Below are positions 1 through 7,526 of a stretch of DNA of 64,000 nucleotides, piece after piece (position 1 is the first letter of the stretch; the number at the start of each line of letters is the position of its first letter). The notes beneath the pieces are model-generated. The model saw only the letters and a list, made by a program, of their open reading frames with translations. It was not told the DNA's origin and did no database searches. The translations under genes were made by a program, and so were the position numbers. Origin of the DNA: Mesorhizobium huakuii (GTDB taxonomy: Bacteria > Pseudomonadota > Alphaproteobacteria > Rhizobiales > Rhizobiaceae); the NCBI RefSeq assembly GCF_030160235.1, contig NZ_BSNY01000018.1, positions 62,001 through 126,000 on the forward strand, given 5' to 3'.

Positions 1-181
1 CATAGGTCATCGCATCGACAACGGGTGGGCACTGCTTGAGCGTGCGAATGTCACGACCGTGGATCGCCGAATAAGCGGTGGCGGGCATGGCGCGCAGCCA
101 TTCCGGCAGAGCGCCGCGCGCCGGGATCGGACGCGGCAAATGCTCAATCAACATTGGATCACATCGAAAGATGATACGCAT
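1..181 (-). CDS. Partial conserved-looking protein of unknown function
   Basis: A minus-strand frame starts with ATG at 181 and stays open for 60 codons until the window edge, so its C-terminal part is missing. A very strong ribosome site (AGGAGG, 186-191) sits 4 bases before the start, which argues for a real gene. The visible protein begins MRIIFRCDPMLIEHLPRP and includes a stretch reading LKQCPPVVDAM. I do not recognise the family with confidence. No signal peptide or membrane segment is visible. It lies downstream of the TetR gene on the same strand, 58 bases away, so it could be read through from it. Confidence 0.6.
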   Translation of the reverse strand, partial: MRIIFRCDPMLIEHLPRPIPARGALPEWLRAMPATAYSAIHGRDIRTLKQCPPVVDAMTY

Positions 182-239
182 CACCGCCTCCTGGCATTGC
201 GATACCATGCTTGCCGGCTGCGTTCCAAGCCATGGTTGG

Positions 240-824
240 TCAGTCCTTGTTCTGCGATCTCGCCCTGACCAGCGTGGCGGCGGCGCGTCCTGCCGCCTCG
301 ATATAATCGGGATTGCGGTGGACCAGCATGATCGAAAACGAGCCGTCGATCAAAAGCACGATCTCGCGCGCCACCGCTTGCGGTTCCTCGACGCCGAGGT
401 CGGACAACGCGCTGGCCAGCCATGCCTCGAAATTCGACTTGTGGCGCGATCCGACCTTGACCGCCGGATGGCCGGGCATCGAAGCGAGTTCCGCGGCCGT
501 GCGCAGGAAACCGCATCCCTTCCATTTCGGATGGCGCGCAACCCGCGCCAGATTGCTGAAAATCGCCTCGACCTTGCGGTCGGCGCCGCCTTCCGCGGCA
601 TCGAACCAGCCGGCCATCTGCCGCAGGTTGGGTTGGTCGCGGCCATCGAGATAGGCGGCGATCAGGTCGTCCTTGCTCTTGAAGTGGTAGTAGAGCGTAC
701 GCTTGGTGAGGCCCGCCTTTTCGGCGATGGCATCGACGCTGACGCGTCCGATTCCCTCGGCATAGAACAGCCTCGTCGCGGCATCGACGATGCGTTTGCG
801 GGTCGGGATGACAGCTTCAGGCAT
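240..824 (-). CDS. TetR/AcrR-family transcriptional regulator
   Basis: This 194-residue protein is a TetR-type repressor. Its N-terminal helix-turn-helix spans about residues 10-55 and contains the usual AGLTKRTLYYHFKSKDDL segment. The rest is a variable ligand-binding domain. The ATG at 824 was chosen because it begins MPEAVIPTRKRI, close to the usual TetR N-terminus. The frame is open further upstream but would run into the divergent gene. The gene faces an enoyl-CoA hydratase gene across 79 bases that hold a palindrome suited to TetR binding, so control of both genes is likely. The ligand is unknown; an acyl-CoA would fit the neighbour. Confidence 0.88.
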   Translation of the reverse strand: MPEAVIPTRKRIVDAATRLFYAEGIGRVSVDAIAEKAGLTKRTLYYHFKSKDDLIAAYLDGRDQPNLRQMAGWFDAAEGGADRKVEAIFSNLARVARHPKWKGCGFLRTAAELASMPGHPAVKVGSRHKSNFEAWLASALSDLGVEEPQAVAREIVLLIDGSFSIMLVHRNPDYIEAAGRAAATLVRARSQNKD

Positions 825-831
825 GAGGCAT

Positions 832-853
832 GTATACCGACTAGTGAATATAC
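832..853. promoter_or_regulatory. Candidate TetR operator between divergent genes
   Basis: The 22 bases form an imperfect palindrome: GTATA and TATAC arms (832-836 and 849-853) around a symmetric ACTAGT core (840-845), all sharing one centre; 16 of 22 positions are symmetric. It lies 8 bases before the TetR start and about 50 bases before the hydratase start, where a repressor could block both promoters. Assignment to this TetR is inference from position. Confidence 0.55.
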
Positions 854-903
854 ACGCAATCGAAAGCATGATCCCTTTCCATCGTATCTGGAAAGGAAGA
901 ACA

Positions 904-1779
904 ATGGCCGATCTTGTCCTGAACGAGACCCGCGACGGGGTGAGCGTCCTCACCCTCAACCGCCCGGAAAAGCTCAATGCGCTGAACTACGCCCTGATCG
1001 ATCGCCTGCTCGCGATCCTCGACACGATAGAGACCGACAATGCGGTCCGCGCCGTCATCCTGACCGGGGCAGGGGAGCGGGCGTTTTCGGCGGGTGGCGA
1101 TATCCACGAATTTTCACTGAGCGTCGCCGCGGGCCCGGAGGCGGCACTGCGCGACTTCGTCCTGCGCGGCCAGCGGCTGACGGCAAGGCTTGAAGCCTTC
1201 CGCAAACCCGTCATCGCCGCCGTCAACGGGATTGCCTTTGGCGGTGGCTGCGAGATCACCGAGGCCGTGCCGCTGGCCATCGCCAGCGACCGCGCCCTGT
1301 TCGCTAAGCCGGAGATCAACCTCGCTATGCCACCGACCTTCGGCGGCACGCAGCGCCTGCCGCGGCTGGCCGGGCGCAAGCGCGCGCTGGAACTGCTTTT
1401 GACGGGCGACTGGTTTCCGCCGCCACGGGCGCTCGAACTTGGTCTCGTCAATCAGGTCGTGCCGCATGGCGATCTGATGCCGGCGGCGCACGATCTTGCC
1501 CGCCGTATCATCGCGCATTCGCCTGCAGCGCTGGCCAGCATTCTCACGGCTGTGGCGCGCGGCATCAACCTCGGCATAGCCGAAGGGCTGCTGGTCGAGG
1601 CCGAGCAGTTCGCCCGCATGGCCCCGACCGCCGATCTCAGGGAAGGCCTTGCCGCCTGGATCGAGCGGCGCAGGCCCAGCTATGACGGCTCCTGGACGCA
1701 CATCACAAGGCCGGACGAGGCAAGGCGCGCATCGCTGCGGCTCGACCAGGCTTTGGGGCAGGCCAAAGCGTCGAGATGA
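904..1779 (+). CDS. Enoyl-CoA hydratase/isomerase family protein
   Basis: The 291-residue product is a crotonase-fold enzyme that probably hydrates or isomerises an enoyl-CoA in fatty- or aromatic-acid breakdown. Visible landmarks are AGGD (63-66) and GIAFGGG (109-115), which build the oxyanion hole, PEI with Glu137, GGTQRL (147-152) and Glu163; both acidic positions of the active site are present. The length is slightly above the usual 255-265 because of a C-terminal tail. The ATG at 904 follows GGAAAGGAAG; an upstream extension of the frame has no homology-like sequence. It is divergent from a TetR gene. The exact substrate cannot be told from sequence. Confidence 0.88.
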   Translation: MADLVLNETRDGVSVLTLNRPEKLNALNYALIDRLLAILDTIETDNAVRAVILTGAGERAFSAGGDIHEFSLSVAAGPEAALRDFVLRGQRLTARLEAFRKPVIAAVNGIAFGGGCEITEAVPLAIASDRALFAKPEINLAMPPTFGGTQRLPRLAGRKRALELLLTGDWFPPPRALELGLVNQVVPHGDLMPAAHDLARRIIAHSPAALASILTAVARGINLGIAEGLLVEAEQFARMAPTADLREGLAAWIERRRPSYDGSWTHITRPDEARRASLRLDQALGQAKASR

Positions 1780-1813
1780 GGTGTCGGGGCGCGGCGTCGC
1801 TGCCTGGCGGCCG

Positions 1814-2125
1814 TCACTTCGCCCTGACGATGGACCCCAATTGCCCCAGCACTTCCCCCGCGCCGCTCTTGCCGCCCTCGAAGTCGCCGGAGGCCATCCG
1901 GGCGGCACGAAGAAGGGATCGTTCTTGCCCCACACCGCCAGGAGCGGCGGCTTGCGGGCGCGGAAATAGGCCTCGTAGACGGGATAGAGGGCGACAGGGC
2001 TCTTGTCGTCGCCGAACAGGTCGAGCTGCACTTCCCTCGGCGTCCGGCCGGCTGAAGTAGAAGCTGTCCAGCGAATAGCCGTCGGGCGAGACCAGATCCG
2101 CCGGCACGCCATGCGTGTACTGGCC
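1814..2125 (-). pseudogene. Decayed alpha/beta-hydrolase C-terminal remnant
   Basis: Read on the minus strand, one frame gives YTHGVPADLVSPDGYSLDSF and, after a single inserted base near 2033-2043, a second frame gives VQLDLFGDDKSPVALYPVYE followed by AVWGKNDPFFVPPG. Together these are the well-known C-terminal half of haloalkane-dehalogenase/epoxide-hydrolase-like alpha/beta-hydrolases (the GKNDPFF loop carries the acid residue). The N-terminal half with the nucleophile is absent, and after PPG the sequence switches to an unrelated tail ending at 1814. The gene is therefore truncated and frameshifted. The rest of 1780-2312 holds nothing else I can support. Confidence 0.7.
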
Positions 2126-2312
2126 AGGCGATCGCCGCCGGCTTGGGCCGGGCGCAGCGCCTCTCGGTTGGCCGGCGAGGGGGCGCGTCAATGGCGCAGT
2201 GCGGCAACCGGGCAAAGCAGGCCGCGCATCGTCACCGCGTCAAGGTGCATCAGGACCAGAACCCGGCCGATGCCGTTAGGGCTGGCGACCTACGCCGCCA
2301 GCCGCAAGCGCA

Positions 2313-2630
2313 TCACGGCGCCACGTTCACATGACCTTTCATATTGGGGTGGAAGCGGCAGAAATAGTCGACCGCTCCCGCCGCCTTCAATGTCAGGCTG
2401 GCCGCCTTCTTCGGCGGGATCAACACCTCCCAGACGCCCTTCACCGTGGCCGTGTGGGCGACCACGTCCTTGTTCACCCACTCGATCGTGTCGCCGACCT
2501 TCGCCTCGACGGTTGCCGGCGAGAAGACGAGCTTGTCGATGGTGATCTCTATTGTTGCGGCCGCCGCCGGCGCCGCCGTAAGCGCCAGCGCGGCCAGCCA
2601 TGACAAGCGGATCAAGGCGCCCGCTTTCAT
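2313..2630 (-). CDS. Periplasmic cupredoxin (plastocyanin/amicyanin-like)
   Basis: This 105-residue protein is a small type-1 copper protein. Residues 1-25 are a signal peptide ending AAAA. The mature part has the cupredoxin core FSPATVEAKVGDTIEWVN and the copper ligands His59 (VAHT), Cys91, His94 and Met97 (C-x2-H-x2-M). It would carry electrons or bind copper in the periplasm. Its ATG overlaps the stop of the DUF4142 gene (ATGA), so the two are translationally coupled and share the ECF-type promoter at 3212-3242. The redox partner is unknown. Confidence 0.88.
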   Translation of the reverse strand: MKAGALIRLSWLAALALTAAPAAAATIEITIDKLVFSPATVEAKVGDTIEWVNKDVVAHTATVKGVWEVLIPPKKAASLTLKAAGAVDYFCRFHPNMKGHVNVAP

Positions 2631-3151
2631 TTCAGCATGCCGGCGACATGTTCGGCGTGCTGCTCATGGCCCTGGAAGATCTTGAGGCCGGTCTCGAGCA
2701 GGCTCTTCAGCTCGGCATTGCTGGCCGAAGGGATGAGCAGCGTTTCGAGCGCGCCGTTGACCTGCTTGTGATAGGCGACCTCATTCTCGATATAGGCCTT
2801 GTCGAAAGCCGCGCCCTTCAGCTTGGCGAGCTTGGCGCGTTCTTCTTCCGCCGCCTTGGTCAGTGCCTGGCTGGTGGCGTTGTCCTCTGGCTTCACCTTG
2901 AGCTTCTTGACCAGGTCGAGCGCCTGCTTGTTCACCGCCTCATGGTCGCGCTCCATGTCCTTGGCGAAGGCGACGACCTCCTTGTTCTTCGATGTCTTGA
3001 TCGCCTGCTTGGCCGCCTCGATGTCGAGGACGCCGGCTGTGTAGGCGATATGGGCGATCTGCGGGTCGGTCGGCTTGTCGGCGGCCCGCGCGAACGGAGC
3101 AGCGCCGACGAGAAGCAGGGCGGCAAGGGCGGCGGTATATCGGGTGAACAT
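2627..3151 (-). CDS. Secreted DUF4142 protein
   Basis: The 174-residue product has a signal peptide (residues 1-23, ending FARA) followed by a helical, ferritin-like DUF4142 domain with the typical stretch FAKDMERDHEAVNKQAL and a C-terminal HEQHAEHVAGML. The biochemical role of the family is not known; members are often under stress control. The ATG at 3151 gives a standard signal peptide and follows AAGGAGGATGCC. It is the first gene of a two-gene operon with the cupredoxin, and its promoter matches that of the neighbouring ECF sigma gene base for base at the key positions, so membership in that sigma regulon is likely. Confidence 0.88.
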   Translation of the reverse strand: MFTRYTAALAALLLVGAAPFARAADKPTDPQIAHIAYTAGVLDIEAAKQAIKTSKNKEVVAFAKDMERDHEAVNKQALDLVKKLKVKPEDNATSQALTKAAEEERAKLAKLKGAAFDKAYIENEVAYHKQVNGALETLLIPSASNAELKSLLETGLKIFQGHEQHAEHVAGMLK

Positions 3152-3211
3152 GGCATCCTCCTTCGCCCGGCCGCGCGGAGGCGCCGGGCTCAATTTTTCA
3201 GTTGACGCTGA

Positions 3212-3242
3212 TTGGATGCGCGGCCGGGAGAAACGTTCCCGG
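3212..3242 (-). promoter_or_regulatory. ECF-type promoter of the DUF4142-cupredoxin operon
   Basis: On the minus strand a GGGAAC -35 element (3235-3240) lies 15 bases before GCATCCAA (3212-3219). The same two boxes with the same 15-base spacing occur upstream of the sigma gene at 3983-4013. A start point about 50 bases before the DUF4142 ATG would follow. Confidence 0.75.
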
Positions 3243-3257
3243 AAAATCGCGACGGGA

Positions 3258-3944
3258 TCATTCGAAGCCCAGCCGTCCCATCACGGTCCGGGTCAGCCGC
3301 TCGCAGCGGCGGCCGGCGAAGGGGAAGGCGTCGAGCAGGACCGGGCCGCTCTCGTCGTCAAGCGCCTTGCGCAACAAGGTGCGTGCCCGGTGCAGCCTTG
3401 TCTTGACGGTCTCTGGGCGCACGCCAAGCAGATCGGCGGTTTCCTCCATGCTCAGGCCCTCGATGACGCGGGCCACGAAAACCATTCGGTAGATGTCGGG
3501 CAGGCTGTCGGTCGCCCGTTCGACAAGTGCGAGAATCTGCCGCTGCGCCATCGTCCGCTCCGGGTCGTCGCTGGGGTTGAGGGGAAAACGGATGACCTGC
3601 GCTTCCGGGTTTTCGGGCATCGCCAAGGTGCGGCGCCTCTTGCGCAGGCGGCCGAGCGCTTCGTTGATGACGATGCGCGACAGCCAGGTGGCGAGCGAGG
3701 CATCGCCGCGAAATGCCGCCAGATTGGCGAAGGCGCGGACATAGGCCTCTTGAACGACGTCCTCGGCTTCGGCGTCGTTGCGCAGCATGCCGCGCGCAAT
3801 GCGGTAGAGCCGCTGGTTGTATGTCTTGATGATCGTGCGGAAGGCGCCCGCGTCGCGCGCCAGGGCTCGCTGTACAAGCAGCAGGTCGCCGGAATGAGCC
3901 TCGCCCACCCCGGGCATTTTGACGGGTATTGCGAGCTTGCTCAT
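3258..3944 (-). CDS. ECF RNA polymerase sigma factor
   Basis: This 228-residue protein is a group-4 sigma-70 factor. Sigma region 2 covers about residues 20-95 (with VVQEAYVRAFANL and WLSRIVINEAL), and region 4 covers about 130-190 (LPDIYRMVFVARVIEGLSME, then a helix-turn-helix TVKTRLHRARTLL). A C-terminal tail of about 35 residues contains a Cys-Arg pair (RRCERL). No anti-sigma gene is next to it, so its control is not the usual partner switch seen nearby. The promoter in front of it carries the same GGGAAC/GCATCCAA elements as the downstream secreted-protein operon, which points to self-activation. The ATG at 3944 has GGGGAG 10-15 bases upstream. Confidence 0.92.
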   Translation of the reverse strand: MSKLAIPVKMPGVGEAHSGDLLLVQRALARDAGAFRTIIKTYNQRLYRIARGMLRNDAEAEDVVQEAYVRAFANLAAFRGDASLATWLSRIVINEALGRLRKRRRTLAMPENPEAQVIRFPLNPSDDPERTMAQRQILALVERATDSLPDIYRMVFVARVIEGLSMEETADLLGVRPETVKTRLHRARTLLRKALDDESGPVLLDAFPFAGRRCERLTRTVMGRLGFE

Positions 3945-3982
3945 CGCGACCGGATCTCCCCGAACAGACGCTTGACTGCACG

Positions 3983-4013
3983 TTGGATGCGCCCGCCGGA
4001 AAAAGGTTCCCGG
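3983..4013 (-). promoter_or_regulatory. Autoregulatory ECF-type promoter of the sigma gene
   Basis: Minus-strand GGGAAC (4006-4011), 15 bases, then GCATCCAA (3983-3990). It agrees with the promoter at 3212-3242 in both boxes and in spacing, and it sits directly behind the stop of the HPP-CBS gene, leaving a leader of roughly 30 bases before the sigma ATG. Confidence 0.75.
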
Positions 4014-4038
4014 ATTTCGGCAACCTGGCTCCTCTATT

Positions 4039-5118
4039 CTAAGCCGCCGCCAGTCCTTTGTCTGCGGCCTGCACGCGTGCGGCCGCCGCCAGCAGGTCGG
4101 TCTGGGTGATCAGGCCGAGAATGCGCCGTTCGCCATCGACGATGACCACCGCGTGGCTGCGGCCGTCGGTCAGTACCGGAAGCAGGCTCATTGCCGGCGT
4201 CTCGGACGAAGCGGTGCCGGCCTTGGACATCACGCTCTTCACCGTATCGGTCGCCTTCGTCAGCTCGCGCAGGCCGACGGCGCCAACCAGCCTTGCATCC
4301 GCGTCGACCACCGGCAAGGTGCGGATGTTGTGATCGAGCAGTTGCCGGCGCGCTTCATCGGCGGTGGCCTGCTCGGGCACCGAAACCACGTCGCGGGACA
4401 TGATGTCCTGGCAAAGCAGCGTCCGGTGCGAGCGCACCATGGCCTGCAGCTCGACTTGCCTCAGGAGCCGTTCGAGGTCTTCGCGGCCGATGTCGAAGGT
4501 CTCGTCGAGCGTGGTCAGCGCTGCGTCGATATCCTCGGGCCGGAAGCCGACGCGCTGCTGCGCCGGCGGATCGGCCGTCCCATGGCTGTTGGCTGGGGGG
4601 GCGGCGACATGCGGGTAGTTGCGCCGCGCCAGTCTGTGGAAAAGCAGGCCGAGCGTGACCAGGATGATCGAATTCAAGGCCACCGGTACGAACGGAAACA
4701 GGAAGCCGGCGCTGATCACGGCCGGTCCGCCGAGCACCGCCGTCAGCGCCGCCGCGCCGCCCGGCGGATGCAGGCAGCGCGTGAACGACATGGCGGCGAT
4801 GGCGAGCGCCACGGCGAGGCCCGAGGCCATGACCGGATCATGGATGAAATGCGCCACCGTCACGCCCACCAGCGCCGATATGGAGTTGCCGCCGATGATC
4901 GACCAGGGCTGCGCCAAAGGGCTCGCGGGCACAGCGAAGAGAAGCACGGCGGAGGCGCCCATCGGCGCCACCAGCAGGGCCACATGCGGGCCGCCGCCCA
5001 TCGCCAGCCCGCTGATCAGGCCGGTCAGCGCGATGCCGATCGTGGCGCCGATGCAGGCAAGCAGCCGCTCTCGCAAGGTCGCGCCGGCAAGGATCGGGGC
5101 AAAAAGGCGAAAGGCCAT
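4039..5118 (-). CDS. HPP-family membrane protein with paired CBS domains
   Basis: The 359-residue protein has an N-terminal HPP domain with about four membrane segments (residues 12-180) and the family signature HPPGGAAAL, then a soluble C-terminal half with two CBS domains (from QDIMSRDVVSVPEQATADEA and from VKSVMSKAGTASSE). HPP proteins have been linked to nitrite or other small-anion transport in plastids and cyanobacteria; CBS pairs usually sense adenosyl nucleotides. The ATG at 5118 gives MAFRLFAPILAG; a TTG start 28 codons upstream is possible. The transported substrate is not evident. It lies upstream of the sigma gene on the same strand, but that gene has its own promoter. Confidence 0.85.
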   Translation of the reverse strand: MAFRLFAPILAGATLRERLLACIGATIGIALTGLISGLAMGGGPHVALLVAPMGASAVLLFAVPASPLAQPWSIIGGNSISALVGVTVAHFIHDPVMASGLAVALAIAAMSFTRCLHPPGGAAALTAVLGGPAVISAGFLFPFVPVALNSIILVTLGLLFHRLARRNYPHVAAPPANSHGTADPPAQQRVGFRPEDIDAALTTLDETFDIGREDLERLLRQVELQAMVRSHRTLLCQDIMSRDVVSVPEQATADEARRQLLDHNIRTLPVVDADARLVGAVGLRELTKATDTVKSVMSKAGTASSETPAMSLLPVLTDGRSHAVVIVDGERRILGLITQTDLLAAAARVQAADKGLAAA

Positions 5119-5348
5119 GGCAGGGTTGTGACCAATGGGATTGTTGGGCGAAGGTACCAGTGCAGCACGCAATGCGACCGAACCCACGGATTTGAAAGTC
5201 AAACAAATCCGTAAAGTCGCGGCCTCGGAGAATAATATTGCGCGAGGCGCAACAATGGGATGCCGCGAGCGGCTCGCGCTTTGTCATCAGCGCCAAGGCA
5301 TTGCGGCCGTTTGCCGATTCTGTCCGGCAGTCGGCCTGTGCGCGCTGG

Positions 5349-6530
5349 TCAGGCCGTCGCTGCGGCCAGACCACGCGAAATGTCGGCTTTCAGGTCGTCG
5401 ACATCCTCGAGGCCGATCTGCAGGCGGATCAACGGGCCTTCATAGGGGGCCTTTGCAACGACGCGGTCGCCAAGCCAGACCGGCACCGCAAGGCTCTCAT
5501 AGCCGCCCCAGGAATAGCCGAGGCCGAATATCCTGAGCGCGTCGAGGAAAGCGTGCTGCTCCTTCTGGCCGCCGCCGGCAAGCACGATGGAAAAGATGCC
5601 GCTCGAACCGCAAAAGTCGCGCTTCCACAGATCGTGGTCCGGGTGGCTGGGAAGGGCAGGGTGGAGCACGCGCGCCACGCCCTTCTGGCCTTCGAGCCAC
5701 GACGCGATGGCAAGCGCGCTCCGCTGGTGATGCTCCAGGCGCACGCCCATGGTGCGCAGGCCGCGCAACACCTGGTAGACATCGTCGGGTCCCGCGCAGC
5801 AGCCGAGCGTGCAGAAGCTCTCATAGAGCTGCTTCCAGCAACTCTCATTGGCCGAGACCGTGCCGAGCAGCACGTCGGAATGGCCGGCGGGATATTTCGT
5901 CGCCGCGTGGATGGAGATGTCGACGCCGTGGTCGAGCGGGCGGAAATAGAGTGGCGTCGCCCAGGTGTTGTCCATCATCACGATAGCGCCGGCCGCATGC
6001 GCCGCCTTGGCGATCGCCGGGATGTCCTGCACCTCGAAGGTGTTGGAGGCCGGCGATTCCGTGAACACCACCTTGGTGTTGGGCTTGATCAAGGCGGCGA
6101 TGCCAGCGCCGATATGGGGCTCATAGTACTCCACCTCGACGCCGAGCCGCTTCAGCATCGTGTCGGCGAAATTACGGGTCGGATGGTAGACGCTGTCGAC
6201 GATCAGCAGGTGATCGCCGGCCGACACGAAGGCGAGCAGCGGAATGGTCACCGCCGCAAGGCCGGACGGCACCACGACCGTGCCGGCGGATCCCTCCAGT
6301 GCGTCGATGGCCTGGGCAAGGGCGTCCGTCGTCGGCGTGCCGCGCGTGCCGTAGGTGTATTTCTGGCTACGGCCCGCCATTGCGGCGGCATTGCGAAACA
6401 GCACGGTCGAGGCGTGCACGACAGGCGGATTGACGAAGCCGAAATAGTCGTGCGGGTTGTTGCCCGAATGGGCCAACCGCGTGTTGATGCCCATTTTACC
6501 GAAACCCTGCTCGTTGCCGTCCTTAGCCAT
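5349..6530 (-). CDS. metC: Cystathionine beta-lyase-type PLP enzyme
   Basis: This 393-residue protein belongs to the Cys/Met-metabolism PLP enzymes. Landmarks are GTRGTPTTDALAQAIDALEG, VVVPSGLAAV, the aspartate in MMDNTWATP that holds the cofactor ring, and the PLP lysine in HAATKYPAGHSDVLLG. The pattern fits MetC-like cystathionine beta-lyases, which cleave cystathionine to homocysteine, pyruvate and ammonia in the cytoplasm. The ATG at 6530 (MAKDGNEQGF) was preferred because the longer frame has low-complexity sequence. The ribosome site is weak (AAGACGAAGA). Substrate preference between cystathionine and other thioethers cannot be settled from sequence. Confidence 0.85.
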   Translation of the reverse strand: MAKDGNEQGFGKMGINTRLAHSGNNPHDYFGFVNPPVVHASTVLFRNAAAMAGRSQKYTYGTRGTPTTDALAQAIDALEGSAGTVVVPSGLAAVTIPLLAFVSAGDHLLIVDSVYHPTRNFADTMLKRLGVEVEYYEPHIGAGIAALIKPNTKVVFTESPASNTFEVQDIPAIAKAAHAAGAIVMMDNTWATPLYFRPLDHGVDISIHAATKYPAGHSDVLLGTVSANESCWKQLYESFCTLGCCAGPDDVYQVLRGLRTMGVRLEHHQRSALAIASWLEGQKGVARVLHPALPSHPDHDLWKRDFCGSSGIFSIVLAGGGQKEQHAFLDALRIFGLGYSWGGYESLAVPVWLGDRVVAKAPYEGPLIRLQIGLEDVDDLKADISRGLAAATA

Positions 6531-6881
6531 TCTTCGTCTTCGCCTTGTTTGACAAGGCGCTAGCCATAGTGCGGCGCCATGGACCGTGCAACAGCCCACG
6601 ATCCGCCAGGGATAGACTTCGGATATGCCAATTCTCCGTCTGAACGGCATTGCGGCGACGTCCTGAAGCAGGCCGGCCAAAGTGCGGCGGTGATTGTCGG
6701 CGGAGCCCGGTCCGCCCCCGGTCAACCTATTGTAGGCGGCTGTGAAACATATATAATCAATTCCTAATATTAATCACCGGATTGCCTCGATCAGATGCTG
6801 CCGGATGGTTTTTGGCCGGTTACCTCTTGATCCCCCCGTCCGGGTATCGCGCTCATAGAGCGCGGCAAGGGGAGGAATGCC

Positions 6882-7517
6882 ATGGCCAACGTCAAATGGA
6901 CAATGAAGGCGCGCGAATTCGTCAACTGCAATTGCGCCTATGGCTGCCCATGCCAGTTCAACGCCATGCCCACCCACGGCTTCTGCCAGGCGGTTGCCGG
7001 CATCGAAATCCAGAGCGGCCATCACGGAGCCACCAAACTCGATGGATTGCGGTTTGTCGGGATTTTCCGCTGGCCTGGCGCCATCCATCAGGGCGGAGGC
7101 GAAGCAGCGGTGGTCGTCGACGAGAGGGCAAGCGAAGCCCAGCGTGAAGCGCTGCTTCGCATAATGGGCGGACAGGACACCGAACCAGGCGCGACAATAT
7201 TCGAGGTCTTCTCGACCACGCTGGAGAAATTCCATGACCCGATCTTTGCCCCGATCGAATTCGAGGTCGACGTCGACGCGCGAACCGGACGGCTGCATGT
7301 CGAGGGGGTGGCCGACGGTCACGGCGAGCCGATCAAGAATCCCGTCACCGGCGCGGAGCATCGGGCACGCATCGACCTGCCGCACGGCTTCGAATACGCA
7401 ATGGCCGAGATCGGGCGCGGCTGGACCAAGGCGACAGGCCCGATCAAGTTCGAGGTGGCCGATACACACAGCCATTTTGCCAATCTGCATCTCACGCAGA
7501 GCGGCGTCGTCCATTGA
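6882..7517 (+). CDS. DUF1326 domain protein
   Basis: The 211-residue cytoplasmic protein matches the DUF1326 family. A dense cysteine cluster at residues 16-24 (CNCAYGCPC) is the most striking feature and could bind a metal or an iron-sulfur cluster. No signal peptide is visible. GGGGAGG lies 6 bases before the ATG. It is followed after 9 bases by a DUF2182 membrane protein, a pairing that recurs in proteobacteria, so the two probably act together. The biochemical role is not known. Confidence 0.88.
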   Translation: MANVKWTMKAREFVNCNCAYGCPCQFNAMPTHGFCQAVAGIEIQSGHHGATKLDGLRFVGIFRWPGAIHQGGGEAAVVVDERASEAQREALLRIMGGQDTEPGATIFEVFSTTLEKFHDPIFAPIEFEVDVDARTGRLHVEGVADGHGEPIKNPVTGAEHRARIDLPHGFEYAMAEIGRGWTKATGPIKFEVADTHSHFANLHLTQSGVVH

Positions 7518-7526
7518 GCTGATCCG

